A stretch of 64,000 nt of DNA from TMED8 sp038125725 (GCA_038125725.1 JAYPEK010000002.1:122504-186503), one strand, 5' to 3'; counted from the stretch's first letter, positions 26,028-34,831 are shown. Notes: generated from the sequence alone by a model not told the origin. A program made the numbers and translations.

Positions 26028-27607
26028 CGTCCGAGACCGCGAACAGGCGCTGGGGCCGCGACATCGAGGTCACCGAGGCGCTCGGCTATCCCTGCCGCAT
26101 GTATACGCCGCGCCCGCGCAATCTGGCGGAGTTGCTGCTCGACGCGCGCCGCTGGCGGGGCCGCGAGTTCATCGTCCAGGGCGATCTCAGGCTTTCCTTC
26201 GAAGCCTTCGAGGCCGCCGTCGCGGGTGCCGCCGAAAGATTGCGGGATGCCGGCCTCAGGCAAGGCGGCCGGGTGTTCCTGCACGGCTACAACCGTGTCG
26301 GTTGGCTCCTGGGGTTCTGGGCGGCGCAGGTTTTGGGCGCCGCCACGGTGCTCGGCAACGCTTTCTGGAGCGACGCCGAGATTGAAACCGCCATGCAGAA
26401 GGCGGCCCCGGACCTGATCGTCACCGACCGCGCGCCGGACGAGGCGCTGTTTCAAGGCCGCGCCGTCGTCGGTTTCGACGATCTGGAAGCGGAGATCGGC
26501 CGCAACGGGGACGTGGACCATCCCATTGCGGGGGTCGATGGCGAAGACCTGGCCATCGTCATGTTCTCGTCCGGCACCATGGGCGCGGCGACGGGGGTTC
26601 TGATGCCGCACCGGGGCGTCATCGCCAATATTCACAACGTCTTGGCGCTGACCGGGCGGCTGCCGGACGAACTGCCGCCGGATGGCAAGGGCACGGTCAG
26701 CCTGTTGGCCTCGCCGCTGTTTCACCTGGCCGGCATCCAGATTCAGATCAACACACTGTTGACCGGCGGCAAGCTGGTGTTCCTGAAAGGGAAGTTCGAG
26801 CCCGTCTCTGCGCTCCGGGTGATCGAACGCGAGAAGGTCCGCGTCTGGGGCGGCATTCCGGCCATGGTGACGCGGGTCATCGACGAGCCGACGTTCGCCG
26901 ACTACGACACGTCCAGCGTCGCCTCCATCTCCATGGGCGGCGCGGCCATCACCCAGGAACTGCGCGACCGGATCGCCGTCGCCTTCCCCGCCACCGCCAA
27001 GCGCGTCGGCAGCCTGTACGGCTGCACCGAAGCGGGCGGTGTTTTGGCGGCGGGATCGGGCCGCGACACGGACGGTAAGCCGGGCTGCGTCGGCCGCGCG
27101 CTGCCGGTGGTGGAGCTTCGGATCGACAAGCCGGACTTAGGCGGCGTCGGTGAGGTCGTTGCCCGTACGCCGACCCTCATCGCCGGCTTCCTGGGCGACG
27201 ACACGCCGCCTTGCGACGAAGGCGGCTGGGTGCGTTCGGGCGATCTCGGGCGGCTCGACGATGAGGGGTTCCTCTACGTCGTCGGGCGATCCAAGGACAT
27301 CATCATCCGGGGCGGCGAGAACATCGCCGCCGGTCATGTGGAAAAGCAGTTGCTCGGCCATCCGGACGTTCTGGAAGCGGCGGTGGTGGCGATCCCGCAT
27401 GATGAATTGGGCGAGGAGGTCGGTGCGCGGATCGTGCTCGCCGGACCGGATGCGGCCGATGCGGCGGCGTTGACTGATTTTCTTGAAGGACGCCTCGGCC
27501 GCTTCGAAATCCCCACCCAGTGGCGCCTCGGCACCGATCCCCTGCCGCTCAACCCGTCGGGCAAGGTCGACAAGGGCCGCATCGTCGCCGAGTGGGAGGC
27601 GCTATAG
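26024..27607 (+). CDS. AMP-dependent acyl-CoA synthetase, TTG start
   Basis: A 527-residue ANL enzyme that activates the pathway acid with ATP and CoA. Motifs include IVMFSSGTMGAATGVLMPHR (A3, note the unusual MGA in place of TGxPKG), GSLYGCTEAGGVL, GWVRSGDLGRLDDEGFLYVV and the C-terminal lysine region NPSGKVDKGR. TTG 26024 overlaps the stop of the preceding gene (TTGA) and gives a sensible N-terminus; the next Met is at 26099. The 3' end overlaps the convergent tgt gene by 6 bases. Confidence 0.88.
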   Translation: MTSETANRRWGRDIEVTEALGYPCRMYTPRPRNLAELLLDARRWRGREFIVQGDLRLSFEAFEAAVAGAAERLRDAGLRQGGRVFLHGYNRVGWLLGFWAAQVLGAATVLGNAFWSDAEIETAMQKAAPDLIVTDRAPDEALFQGRAVVGFDDLEAEIGRNGDVDHPIAGVDGEDLAIVMFSSGTMGAATGVLMPHRGVIANIHNVLALTGRLPDELPPDGKGTVSLLASPLFHLAGIQIQINTLLTGGKLVFLKGKFEPVSALRVIEREKVRVWGGIPAMVTRVIDEPTFADYDTSSVASISMGGAAITQELRDRIAVAFPATAKRVGSLYGCTEAGGVLAAGSGRDTDGKPGCVGRALPVVELRIDKPDLGGVGEVVARTPTLIAGFLGDDTPPCDEGGWVRSGDLGRLDDEGFLYVVGRSKDIIIRGGENIAAGHVEKQLLGHPDVLEAAVVAIPHDELGEEVGARIVLAGPDAADAAALTDFLEGRLGRFEIPTQWRLGTDPLPLNPSGKVDKGRIVAEWEAL

Positions 27608-28729
27608 CGGCTCCAGATCGCCGGACGCCTGCTCGGCGGCAAACAGCGCCGCGAAGGCATCCAGCGCGCCTTCCGATATCGCTTGGCGGAGCCCGGCCAT
27701 CAGTTCCTGGTAGTAGTGCAGGTTGTGCCAGGTGAGCAGCATCGCCGCCAAAATTTCCTTGGCCATCACCAGGTGGTTGATGTAGCCGCGCGAATAGTGC
27801 CGGCAGGCGTAGCATTTGCAGTCGGGATCGATGGGGCGGGGGTCGTCCTTGTGACGCGCGTTCCGCATGTTGAGCGTACCGCGCCGGGTGAAGGCCTGGT
27901 CGGTGCGCCCCGATCGCGTCGGCAGCACGCAATCGAACATGTCGACGCCGCGCCTGACGGCGCCGACAATGTCGTCGGGCTTGCCCACCCCCATCAGATA
28001 GCGCGGCCGCTGCGTCGGCATGTGCGGTTCGGTGACGTCCAAGGTGGAGAACATCAGCTCTTGCCCTTCGCCCACCGCGAGGCCGCCGATGGCGTAGCCG
28101 TCGAAGCCGATCTCGGAGAGCGCCTTGGCCGATTGTTCGCGCAGATCGCCATAGACGCCGCCCTGGACGATGCCGAACAGCCCGTAGCCCGGGCGCTGGC
28201 GAAACGCCTTCTTGGAGCGCTCGGCCCAGCGCATGGACAACTGCATGGAGCTTTCGGCTTCTTCCTCGGTGGCGGGGAAGGGGGTGCATTCGTCCAGCGC
28301 CATGGTGATGTCGGCATCCAGCAAGTGCTGGATCTGGATCGAGCGTTCGGGCGTCAGCTTGTGATAGGCGCCGTCGATGTGGGAGCGGAAGGTGACGCCC
28401 TCTTCCTCCAATTTGCGCAGGCTGGCCAGGCTCATCACCTGGTAGCCGCCGGAATCGGTCAGGATCGGCCCGGGCCAGTTCATGAATTCGTGCAGGCCGC
28501 CGAAACGCGCCACACGCTCCGCCGTCGGGCGCAGCATCAGGTGGTAGGTGTTGCCGAGAATGATCTGCGCGCCGGTCTGCCTGACCGCCTCCGGCGTCAT
28601 CGCCTTCACCGTCGCCGCCGTGCCGACCGGCATGAAGGCCGGCGTGTCGACGGGCCCGTGCGCGGTCATCAAGGTGCCGAGGCGCGCGCGCCCGTCTCGC
28701 TTGATCAGGTCGAAGGTGAGGCCGTTCAC
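27602..28729 (-). CDS. tgt: tRNA-guanine transglycosylase (queuine tRNA-ribosyltransferase)
   Basis: Tgt exchanges guanine-34 of GUN-anticodon tRNAs for preQ1. The 375-residue protein shows GNTYHLMLRP, TDSGGYQVMSL (catalytic Asp near residue 90), FGIVQGGVYGDLR, the second Asp in DCVLPTRSGR and the zinc site CKCYACRHYSRGYINHL (about residues 303-319). GTG 28729 is the best start: AGGAG is seven bases upstream, and longer frames add unconserved residues. It is the third gene of a leftward operon after queA and a DSD1-family aldolase. Confidence 0.96.
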   Translation of the reverse strand: MNGLTFDLIKRDGRARLGTLMTAHGPVDTPAFMPVGTAATVKAMTPEAVRQTGAQIILGNTYHLMLRPTAERVARFGGLHEFMNWPGPILTDSGGYQVMSLASLRKLEEEGVTFRSHIDGAYHKLTPERSIQIQHLLDADITMALDECTPFPATEEEAESSMQLSMRWAERSKKAFRQRPGYGLFGIVQGGVYGDLREQSAKALSEIGFDGYAIGGLAVGEGQELMFSTLDVTEPHMPTQRPRYLMGVGKPDDIVGAVRRGVDMFDCVLPTRSGRTDQAFTRRGTLNMRNARHKDDPRPIDPDCKCYACRHYSRGYINHLVMAKEILAAMLLTWHNLHYYQELMAGLRQAISEGALDAFAALFAAEQASGDLEPL

Positions 28730-28739
28730 TGGGACACTC

Positions 28740-29900
28740 CTAGAACAGCGCGCCGCGCGCCGCCACCGGCCAAACGGTTTCCACATGGGCTTCGGGCGTG
28801 CCGAGGCCACGCACGCCCACATACCAATCGTGTAGATTGACCGTCGGGTCGCAGTGCCCGGGCACCAGAAGGAGCTTATCGCCCCGCGCCGGCTTTTCGT
28901 TGACGGTGCGGATATCGATGACGCCGTGCTCGTCCGACATGCCGGTCATCTCGGCGCCGGCCAACTGCCACGGAAGCGGCAGGCCGCTGTCGATGGCGGT
29001 GGCCTTATGCCCGGCATCGACGACCGCCGAACCCTCGCCCGGCCGGCTCATCACCGCGGCCAGCACGAACAGTGCGTGCTCAAAGGTATCGAAGGGACCG
29101 CCCGCGGCGTTCCTGTTACGCCCGTAGTCGGCATCCATGAAGGCGTAGGAGCCGCATTGCAGTTCGTTGTAGACGCCGCTCGCCGCCTCCATCTCGAAGG
29201 TGCCGGTGCCGGCGCCGCCGACGATGGCGCAATCGATGCCGTCGATGGCGAGAAAATCGACCGTGCGCCGCGTCACGTCGATGGCATGGTCGATGGCGCG
29301 CTTGCGCTCCTCGATGGTGCGCAGGTGCTGGGCCGAGCCGTGATAGGCCTGTAGGCCGCCGAAGGTGAGGTTGGAGGCGTCGGTGATGGCGCGCGCCAGC
29401 TCCAGCGCCGCCGTCCCCGGCTCGACGCCGCAACGCCCGGCGCCAACGTCGATCTCAACCAGGGTGTCGATATTGACGCCTTCGGCCCGGGCGGCTTCGG
29501 AGATTTCCGCCACCGCGTCGGCATGGTCGATGCAAACCCGCACCGTGGCGTCATGATTGAGCCGCGCCAGGCGCTTCAGCTTCGCCGCGCCGACCACCTG
29601 GTTGGAGACCAGCACGTCGGCAACGCCGCCGGCCACCATCACCTCGGCCTCCGACACCTTCTGGCAGCAGACCCCGACGGCGCCGCGTTCGATCTGCCGC
29701 GCCGCCACCCAGGGGCTCTTGTGCATCTTGGCATGCGGGCGCAGCCGCACGCCGGCGTCCGCGACCATGGCCGCCATCTTGTCCAGGTTGCGCTCAAGGG
29801 CGTCGAGATCGACGACAAGAGCCGGGGTTTCGATATCGGCGTAGGCCATGCCGGTTTCGGCCGGGGCAGGCGGTATCGTTCTTGGTTCCATGGCGCTCAT
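28740..29900 (-). CDS. DSD1-family PLP enzyme (D-threonine / 3-hydroxyaspartate aldolase-like)
   Basis: A 386-residue fold type III PLP enzyme. The alanine-racemase-like barrel has the PLP lysine in RLRPHAKMHKSPWVAARQIE near residue 55, GVCCQKVSEAEVM and GGAGTGTFEMEA; the C-terminal metal site is in LLLVPGHCDPTVNLHDW (His and Cys). Members cleave beta-hydroxy amino acids or dehydrate D-serine. ATG 29900 overlaps the queA stop (ATGA), so it was chosen over ATG 29891. A metabolic enzyme between queA and tgt is unusual. Confidence 0.88.
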   Translation of the reverse strand: MSAMEPRTIPPAPAETGMAYADIETPALVVDLDALERNLDKMAAMVADAGVRLRPHAKMHKSPWVAARQIERGAVGVCCQKVSEAEVMVAGGVADVLVSNQVVGAAKLKRLARLNHDATVRVCIDHADAVAEISEAARAEGVNIDTLVEIDVGAGRCGVEPGTAALELARAITDASNLTFGGLQAYHGSAQHLRTIEERKRAIDHAIDVTRRTVDFLAIDGIDCAIVGGAGTGTFEMEAASGVYNELQCGSYAFMDADYGRNRNAAGGPFDTFEHALFVLAAVMSRPGEGSAVVDAGHKATAIDSGLPLPWQLAGAEMTGMSDEHGVIDIRTVNEKPARGDKLLLVPGHCDPTVNLHDWYVGVRGLGTPEAHVETVWPVAARGALF

Positions 29901-30973
29901 TCTCCCCATGTTTGGCGGTCCGGTTCAAGCAGCATTGCGTCGCCGTAGGAATAGAACCGATAGCCGGTTTCGATGGCATGCGCGTAGGCCGCCCGCATGC
30001 GCTCCAGCCCCGAGAACGCCGCGACCAGCATGAACAGCGTCGAGCGCGGCAGGTGGAAATTGGTCAGCATCAGGTCGACGGCCTTGAACCGATAGCCCGG
30101 CGTGATGAAAAGATCGGTCTCGCCCCGGAAGGGATGCACGCGGCCGGAATCGTCGGCGGCGCTTTCCAGCAAGCGGAGCGAGGTCGACCCCACCGCCAGC
30201 ACCCGCTTGCCGGCGTCGTGGGCGGCGTTGACGGTGGCTGCCGTCGCTTCCGACAACTCGCCCCATTCGCCGTGCATGGGATGGTCGCGGGTGTCGTCGA
30301 CCTTCACCGGCAGGAAGGTGCCGGCGCCCACGTGCAGGGTGACGCGCCGGACCTCGACGCCGCGTGCTTCCAACGCCGCCATCAGTGCGGGCGTGAAATG
30401 CAGCCCCGCCGTCGGTGCCGCGGCGGCGCCGGGCTCGGCGGCGAACAGGGTCTGGTAGGACTGGCGGTCGGCATCGTCGCCTGCATCGGCGCGCTTGATG
30501 TAGGGCGGCAGCGGCATGATGCCGTGCGTCTCCAGCTGTGAAAGCAGGTCCGGTCCGGCGGCGTTGAAGTGCAACAGCACTTCGCCGCCGTCCAACTTGT
30601 CGCGCACGATGGCGTGGAAGCCGGGCGCGAAGGCGATCATATCGCCAGTCCTTAGCTTCCGGGCCGGCCGCGCGAAGGCGAACCAGGTGTCCAGGGCGCC
30701 GGGTTTGTGCAGCGTCACCTCCACTTTGGCGCCGCCGCTGGGCGGGCCGGGGCGGGTGGCATCGCCGCGCTTGCCGGTCAGGCGGCAGGGAAGCACCTTG
30801 GTGTCGTTGACCACCATGACGTCGCCGGGCTCGAGCAGCTCCGGCAGTTCCGAGACGATGCGGTCCGAGAGCTCCTCCGACACATGCAGCAGGCGCGCGC
30901 CGTCGCGCGGCTCCGCCGGGGCCTGGGCGATGCGTTCGGGCGGCAGGTCGAAATCGAAAAGGTCCACGCGCAT
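29897..30973 (-). CDS. queA: S-adenosylmethionine:tRNA ribosyltransferase-isomerase QueA
   Basis: QueA transfers the ribosyl part of SAM to preQ1 in tRNA, making epoxyqueuosine, the substrate of QueG. The 358-residue protein begins MRVDLFDFDLPPERIAQAPA and carries DVMVVNDTKVLPCRLTGK, PTAGLHFTPALMAAL and VLAVGSTSLRLLESAA, ending with FYSYGDAMLLEPD. All are QueA signatures. It is the first gene of the operon with the DSD1 enzyme and tgt. Confidence 0.96.
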   Translation of the reverse strand: MRVDLFDFDLPPERIAQAPAEPRDGARLLHVSEELSDRIVSELPELLEPGDVMVVNDTKVLPCRLTGKRGDATRPGPPSGGAKVEVTLHKPGALDTWFAFARPARKLRTGDMIAFAPGFHAIVRDKLDGGEVLLHFNAAGPDLLSQLETHGIMPLPPYIKRADAGDDADRQSYQTLFAAEPGAAAAPTAGLHFTPALMAALEARGVEVRRVTLHVGAGTFLPVKVDDTRDHPMHGEWGELSEATAATVNAAHDAGKRVLAVGSTSLRLLESAADDSGRVHPFRGETDLFITPGYRFKAVDLMLTNFHLPRSTLFMLVAAFSGLERMRAAYAHAIETGYRFYSYGDAMLLEPDRQTWGE

Positions 30974-31039
30974 GGCGGTTTCCTAGCCGAGGCCAGGGGC
31001 TGGGGCAATCGGTTCTTGCCCGGGGTTCCGGCCGGGCGG

Positions 31040-31753
31040 ATGATGCCCATGACGCGCTGGTTCGCCCTTTTTCTGCTGCTGTTCACCGTTTCGGCCGAAG
31101 CGGCGGAGACCGTGCGCGTGGAGAACCATGCCCCGGACCTCGACCGCGTTTTGATAGAGGCCGCCCGCGCCCAGGTCGCGCGCGAGTATGAAAAACTGAA
31201 AGCGTTGTTCGGCAACGACATCGGGCCGGTGATCCTGGTGGTCCGCGTCAAGGGCGTCGGCCGGCATAAGCCGCCGAACCGCATCCTGATCCCGGCGGCG
31301 CAGCTCGGGAACGGCAAGATGGTCAGCGCGCATGAGCTGACGCATCTCCTGACCCAGGGCTGGGCCAACGGATTGATGAAGGAGGGGCTTGCCGTCTACG
31401 GCCAGGACCATGCGGGCGAAAACCCCGCTTGGCCGAACTACGGCCAGGACATCCATCAGGCCGCCTGGGCCGAGATTTCCGCGCCGGCGCCCCTGGTGCG
31501 CGGTCCCGGTGACGCCAACAACGTGCTGTCGACGCCGCATCCGGGCGAGAGCCGGCGGCGCCTCGCCGCCTACCGCGTCGCCGGGTCCTGGGTGCGCTGG
31601 CTGATCGAGGAAAAGATGGCCGGCGACGTCCGGCGCTTCACCGCGACGCTCTACCGCAGCGGCAACTACAAAGCCGTGCTGGGCGCGAGTTTCCAGCAAC
31701 TACGCCCACATTGGCGGGCTTTCGTAGAGACGCGCGCCGGCGTCAAACGCTGA
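31040..31753 (+). CDS. Secreted HExxH protein, putative gluzincin-type metallopeptidase
   Basis: The product is about 237 residues with a short signal peptide (TRWFALFLLLFTVSAEA). The core holds HELTH near residue 101, and 23 residues later KEGLAVYGQD, in which the Glu fits the third zinc ligand of gluzincins (HExxH ... E). This pattern is that of the peptidase MA clan. Starts at 31040, 31043 and 31049 are all possible. The gene is divergent from queA and its end overlaps the convergent oxidoreductase by 11 bases. Substrate and role are unknown. Confidence 0.72.
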   Translation: MMPMTRWFALFLLLFTVSAEAAETVRVENHAPDLDRVLIEAARAQVAREYEKLKALFGNDIGPVILVVRVKGVGRHKPPNRILIPAAQLGNGKMVSAHELTHLLTQGWANGLMKEGLAVYGQDHAGENPAWPNYGQDIHQAAWAEISAPAPLVRGPGDANNVLSTPHPGESRRRLAAYRVAGSWVRWLIEEKMAGDVRRFTATLYRSGNYKAVLGASFQQLRPHWRAFVETRAGVKR

Positions 31754-32714
31754 CCGTCTCGCCGGTTTCGGCGGACTGCACGATGGCCTCCAACAGCGCC
31801 GCGTCGTGGATGGCTTCCGCCACCGGCAGCGGATAGGGCGCGCCGCCCGAGACCGCCGCGGCGAAGGCTTCCAGTTCGGCGCGCTCGATATCGGTAGGGT
31901 CGAAGGTTTCCAAGACCTCCTCGCCGCCGCGCTTGGCGTAAGCCAACTTGTCCGGCCCCCGCATGGAGGCCCAGCCGCCGTCGCCCATGACCCGGACCCA
32001 CCAGATGCGGCCCGTGACGGTCAGCGTCGAGAGATAGCCCGTGGCGCCCGAGGCGAAGCGCATGGTGACGAAGGTGACGTCATCGATGTCGCCGGAAAGG
32101 GTGCGGCACTCCGACACGGTGCGCACTTCCGTCACTGGGCCCATGAAGGAAATCATCGCGTCCGCCATATGCACGCCGAGGCCGGTCATGCCGCCGGCGG
32201 GGCTCTCTTGGCCGTCGTTGCGCCAGTGCCCGTCCGGATGTCCACCGCCCCCGCCGGACGAGATGTTGCCCTCGACATGCAACGGCGTGCCGATCATGCC
32301 GGTGGCGACGATTTCGCGGAGCCGCTTCATGGCCGGCAGGAAGCGCCGGTTGTGGCCGAGCGCGCAAACCAGGCCCGCTTCCGTCAGCGCGGCGGCCGCG
32401 CGTTCGGCGCTCTCGCCGGACATGGTGAAGGGCTTTTCGCAAAAGACATGCTTGCCGGCGCGCGCGCACTGGATCATCTGCTCCGCGTGCTGGCCGTGCG
32501 GCGTGGCCAGGATGATCGCATCGAGGTCGGGATCGGCGAGCAGGTCCTCCAATCCGTCGCGGAGATCGATGCCGCGTTCGGCGCAGAAGTCCCGCGCGCG
32601 TTCCTTGCGCCCGGTGCAGCCGGCGGTGACGGAAATGGCATCGCTGCCGGCGATCGATCGGACCAGTACCTGGCCCCATTTGCCTAACCCGGCGATGCCG
32701 GCGCGGACGGTCAT
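31743..32714 (-). CDS. Gfo/Idh/MocA family oxidoreductase
   Basis: A 323-residue NAD(P)-dependent oxidoreductase. The Rossmann motif is RAGIAGLGKWGQVLVRSI at the N-terminus, then LATPHGQHAEQMIQCARAGK and HVFCEKPFTMS with the catalytic-type EKP near residue 97. The C-terminal domain starts with HVEGNISSGGGGG. ATG 32714 is preceded by GGGAGA; the longer frame enters an AT-rich leader. The substrate, usually a sugar or inositol derivative, is not evident. Confidence 0.92.
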   Translation of the reverse strand: MTVRAGIAGLGKWGQVLVRSIAGSDAISVTAGCTGRKERARDFCAERGIDLRDGLEDLLADPDLDAIILATPHGQHAEQMIQCARAGKHVFCEKPFTMSGESAERAAAALTEAGLVCALGHNRRFLPAMKRLREIVATGMIGTPLHVEGNISSGGGGGHPDGHWRNDGQESPAGGMTGLGVHMADAMISFMGPVTEVRTVSECRTLSGDIDDVTFVTMRFASGATGYLSTLTVTGRIWWVRVMGDGGWASMRGPDKLAYAKRGGEEVLETFDPTDIERAELEAFAAAVSGGAPYPLPVAEAIHDAALLEAIVQSAETGETVSV

Positions 32715-32860
32715 GGCTTTTCTCCCTGATGGCGGCGTCTGTTCGGGGATGATAGGCAGCGGCGCCGTCCGGAAAAACGCCGAAAACACCTAAAAACTTG
32801 CAGATACCTGAAGGTAAAATCCTAATGCATTGAAAAACAAAAATATAAAAAACAGCCTTG

Positions 32861-32905
32861 TGTGACAAACGTCACTGTGAATCCGGCCCTGGCGGACCAT
32901 ATTAG
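32861..32905 (+). promoter_or_regulatory. CRP-type site and -10 box of a candidate small RNA
   Basis: TGTGA-CAAACG-TCACT (32861-32876) fits the CRP-family half-site pattern TGTGA-N6-TCACA. A -10-like TATTAG lies at 32900-32905. With a start near 32910 the site centre is at about -41.5, the class II activator position, and there is no good -35 box, as expected for an activator-dependent promoter. Confidence 0.55.
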
Positions 32906-32909
32906 TCTC

Positions 32910-33010
32910 GTAAGGAGCGCACCTCCCTGAGTATCCTCCCCCAAACTCCCCCGCGTTCCTTACACCTCCCTGTCAAACTTGCCGGCCCTTAGGGGCCGGC
33001 ATCTTTGTTT
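32910..33010 (+). ncRNA. Candidate trans-acting small RNA, CUCC-rich
   Basis: No gene occupies 32715-33074. After the CRP-type promoter comes a C-rich stretch with CACCTCCCTG twice (32920-32929 and 32963-32972), plus CCTCCCCC and CTCCCCC (32935-32952), all complementary to Shine-Dalgarno sequences, and then a terminator hairpin at 32981-33000. Alphaproteobacterial small RNAs with CCUCC-type anti-Shine-Dalgarno loops (for example the CcsR group of Rhodobacter) have this layout. The alternative is a 5' leader with an attenuator for the acyl-CoA dehydrogenase gene at 33075. Confidence 0.5.
32981..33010 (+). terminator. Rho-independent terminator of the candidate small RNA
   Basis: GCCGGCCC-TTAG-GGGCCGGC (32981-33000) is a perfect 8-base stem with a 4-base loop, followed by ATCTTTGTTT. 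There is no rightward protein gene in the 360 bases before it, so it needs some other transcript to terminate. Confidence 0.7.
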
Positions 33011-33074
33011 GCGGCATCCGCCAAACCGGGCACAATGGCCTTTGGCCGATACCATCCGGGGGGAGTTCCAGACC

Positions 33075-34220
33075 ATGCATCCGAGCCTCTATTTCTCCGA
33101 AGAACTGGAGATGCTGCGCGACCAGATCAGGCGCTTCGTCGCCGACAAGGTCGTGCCCGCCGGCGAGCAGTGGGAGAAGGACGGCATGGTGCCGCGTGAT
33201 GTCCTGCGTGAGATGGGCGAACTCGGCTTCCTCGGCATCCGTTACCCGGAACAGTTCGGCGGCTCGGAGTTGAACACGCTGGGCAGCGTCGTTCTGGCGG
33301 AGGAGGTCTCGCGCGCCACCTTCGCCGGTTTCGCGGTGACGGTGATGGTGCACACCGACATGGCGTCGCCGCATCTCGCCAACGCCGGCAACGAGGCGCA
33401 ACTGGCCAAGTATCTGCCGCGCGTCATCCGGGGCGAGCTGATCACCGCCGTCGCCGTCACCGAACCCGACGCCGGCTCCGACGTGGCCGGGCTCAAGACC
33501 CGCGCGGTCAAGGATGGCTCGGACTGGGTGCTGAACGGCTCCAAGATGTTCATCACCAACGGCGTGCACGGCGATCTCTATTTCGTCGCCGCGCGGACGG
33601 ATCCCGACGCCAAGGGCTCGCGCGGCATCACCATGTTCATCGTCGAGAAGGGGACGCCCGGGTTCAGTGTCGGGCGCGCGCTCGACAAGATGGGCTGGCG
33701 CTGCTCCGACACCGCCGAGCTGGTCTTCGACAACTGCCGGGTGCCGGAGGAGAACGTCCTGGGCGAGGTCAACAAGGGCTTCTACGCGATCATGCGCAAT
33801 TTCCAGAACGAGCGCACGGTGATCGGCGCCATGGCCATGGCCGAGGCCCAGACCGCCATCGACCTGACGTTGGAGTACGTCAAGGGCCGGAAGGCCTTCG
33901 GCCAGACGCTCTGGGACAAGCAGGCGATCCGCCAACGGCTGGCCAAGTTACAAAGCGAAGTCGAGGCTGGCCGGCAGTTGGTCTATCACGCCGCCTGGCT
34001 GGACGCGCAAGGCACCGATTGCGTCAAGGAGGTCTCCATGGTGAAGGCTTTCTGCGGCGATCTGGTCAACCGGGTGATGTACGACTGCCAGCAGTTCCAC
34101 GGCGGCTTCGGCTACATGAAGGAGGCCGCCATCGAACGCATGGTCCGCGACGCCCGCGTCCAGGCCATCGGCGGCGGCGCCACCGAGGTGATGCTGGAGG
34201 AAGTGGCGAAGCGGCTCTAG
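33075..34220 (+). CDS. Acyl-CoA dehydrogenase
   Basis: A 381-residue FAD enzyme of the acyl-CoA dehydrogenase family, which desaturates an acyl-CoA at the alpha-beta position. Signatures are VAVTEPDAGSDVAGLKTRAV and WVLNGSKMFITNG (about residues 120-168), and the C-terminal FHGGFGYMKEAAIERMVRDA with RDARVQAIGGGATEVM. ATG 33075 follows GGGGGAG. It stands alone on its strand between the candidate small RNA and a convergent TetR gene. Chain-length preference cannot be deduced. Confidence 0.93.
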   Translation: MHPSLYFSEELEMLRDQIRRFVADKVVPAGEQWEKDGMVPRDVLREMGELGFLGIRYPEQFGGSELNTLGSVVLAEEVSRATFAGFAVTVMVHTDMASPHLANAGNEAQLAKYLPRVIRGELITAVAVTEPDAGSDVAGLKTRAVKDGSDWVLNGSKMFITNGVHGDLYFVAARTDPDAKGSRGITMFIVEKGTPGFSVGRALDKMGWRCSDTAELVFDNCRVPEENVLGEVNKGFYAIMRNFQNERTVIGAMAMAEAQTAIDLTLEYVKGRKAFGQTLWDKQAIRQRLAKLQSEVEAGRQLVYHAAWLDAQGTDCVKEVSMVKAFCGDLVNRVMYDCQQFHGGFGYMKEAAIERMVRDARVQAIGGGATEVMLEEVAKRL

Positions 34221-34233
34221 GGCCGCCTTTTCC

Positions 34234-34809
34234 TCAACCCGGCGTCAGCCAGGCCCGCAGGTAGGCGGTCAGTCGATCTTCGAACGATTGCGCCTCGTGC
34301 AGGGCGCAGAACTGCACCGCCATGGCCTGGATCAGGAAGGCCGAGACCCCCTCCGCCTGCAAGTCCGGCGGGATGTCGCGCCGGAACGGCGCATCGGCGA
34401 GCCATCGCCCGAAGACTTCCTCCTGACGTCCGAAGGTGGCGGCGATGGCGCCGATCTCTTCCACCGCGGCGGCGCCGGAATAGCGCAGGATCACATCGAA
34501 CACGTAGCGCTCGCAGGTCATGAAATTCGCGAGCGGCAACAGCGCCGCGACAAGATCCTCGACCGTTCGGGGCGGCGGCAGGGCTTCGAGGGTGTCCAGA
34601 AACGCATCGATGCGGCCGCCGATGATCTGGTCCATCAGCCGGTCCTTGTCCTTGAAATGGGCGAAGAAGGTGCCCTTGGCGGTGCCGGCGCGCAGCACCA
34701 CCTCCTCGATGCGTAGCGCCTCGAAGCCGCTTTCGGCGATGATCTCCTCCGCCGCCGCGATCAATCGCGCGCGGGTTTCCAAGGTGCGTTTCTGTTGGGC
34801 TCTGGCCAT
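34234..34809 (-). CDS. TetR-family regulator, probable repressor of the divergent quinone reductase
   Basis: A 191-residue regulator with an N-terminal TetR helix-turn-helix (ARLIAAAEEIIAESGFEALR, then GTAKGTFFAHFKDKDRLMDQ) and a helical ligand domain. It is divergent from a flavodoxin-fold quinone reductase across a 95-base gap with three near-identical palindromes. A -35 TTGACC and a -10-like GATAAC with 17-base spacing on the minus strand would put its transcript start within a few bases of the ATG, so the mRNA may be leaderless. The inducer is probably a quinone or aromatic electrophile. Confidence 0.92.
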   Translation of the reverse strand: MARAQQKRTLETRARLIAAAEEIIAESGFEALRIEEVVLRAGTAKGTFFAHFKDKDRLMDQIIGGRIDAFLDTLEALPPPRTVEDLVAALLPLANFMTCERYVFDVILRYSGAAAVEEIGAIAATFGRQEEVFGRWLADAPFRRDIPPDLQAEGVSAFLIQAMAVQFCALHEAQSFEDRLTAYLRAWLTPG

Positions 34810-34831
34810 GTGCTTGTTATCGCATAGAAAA

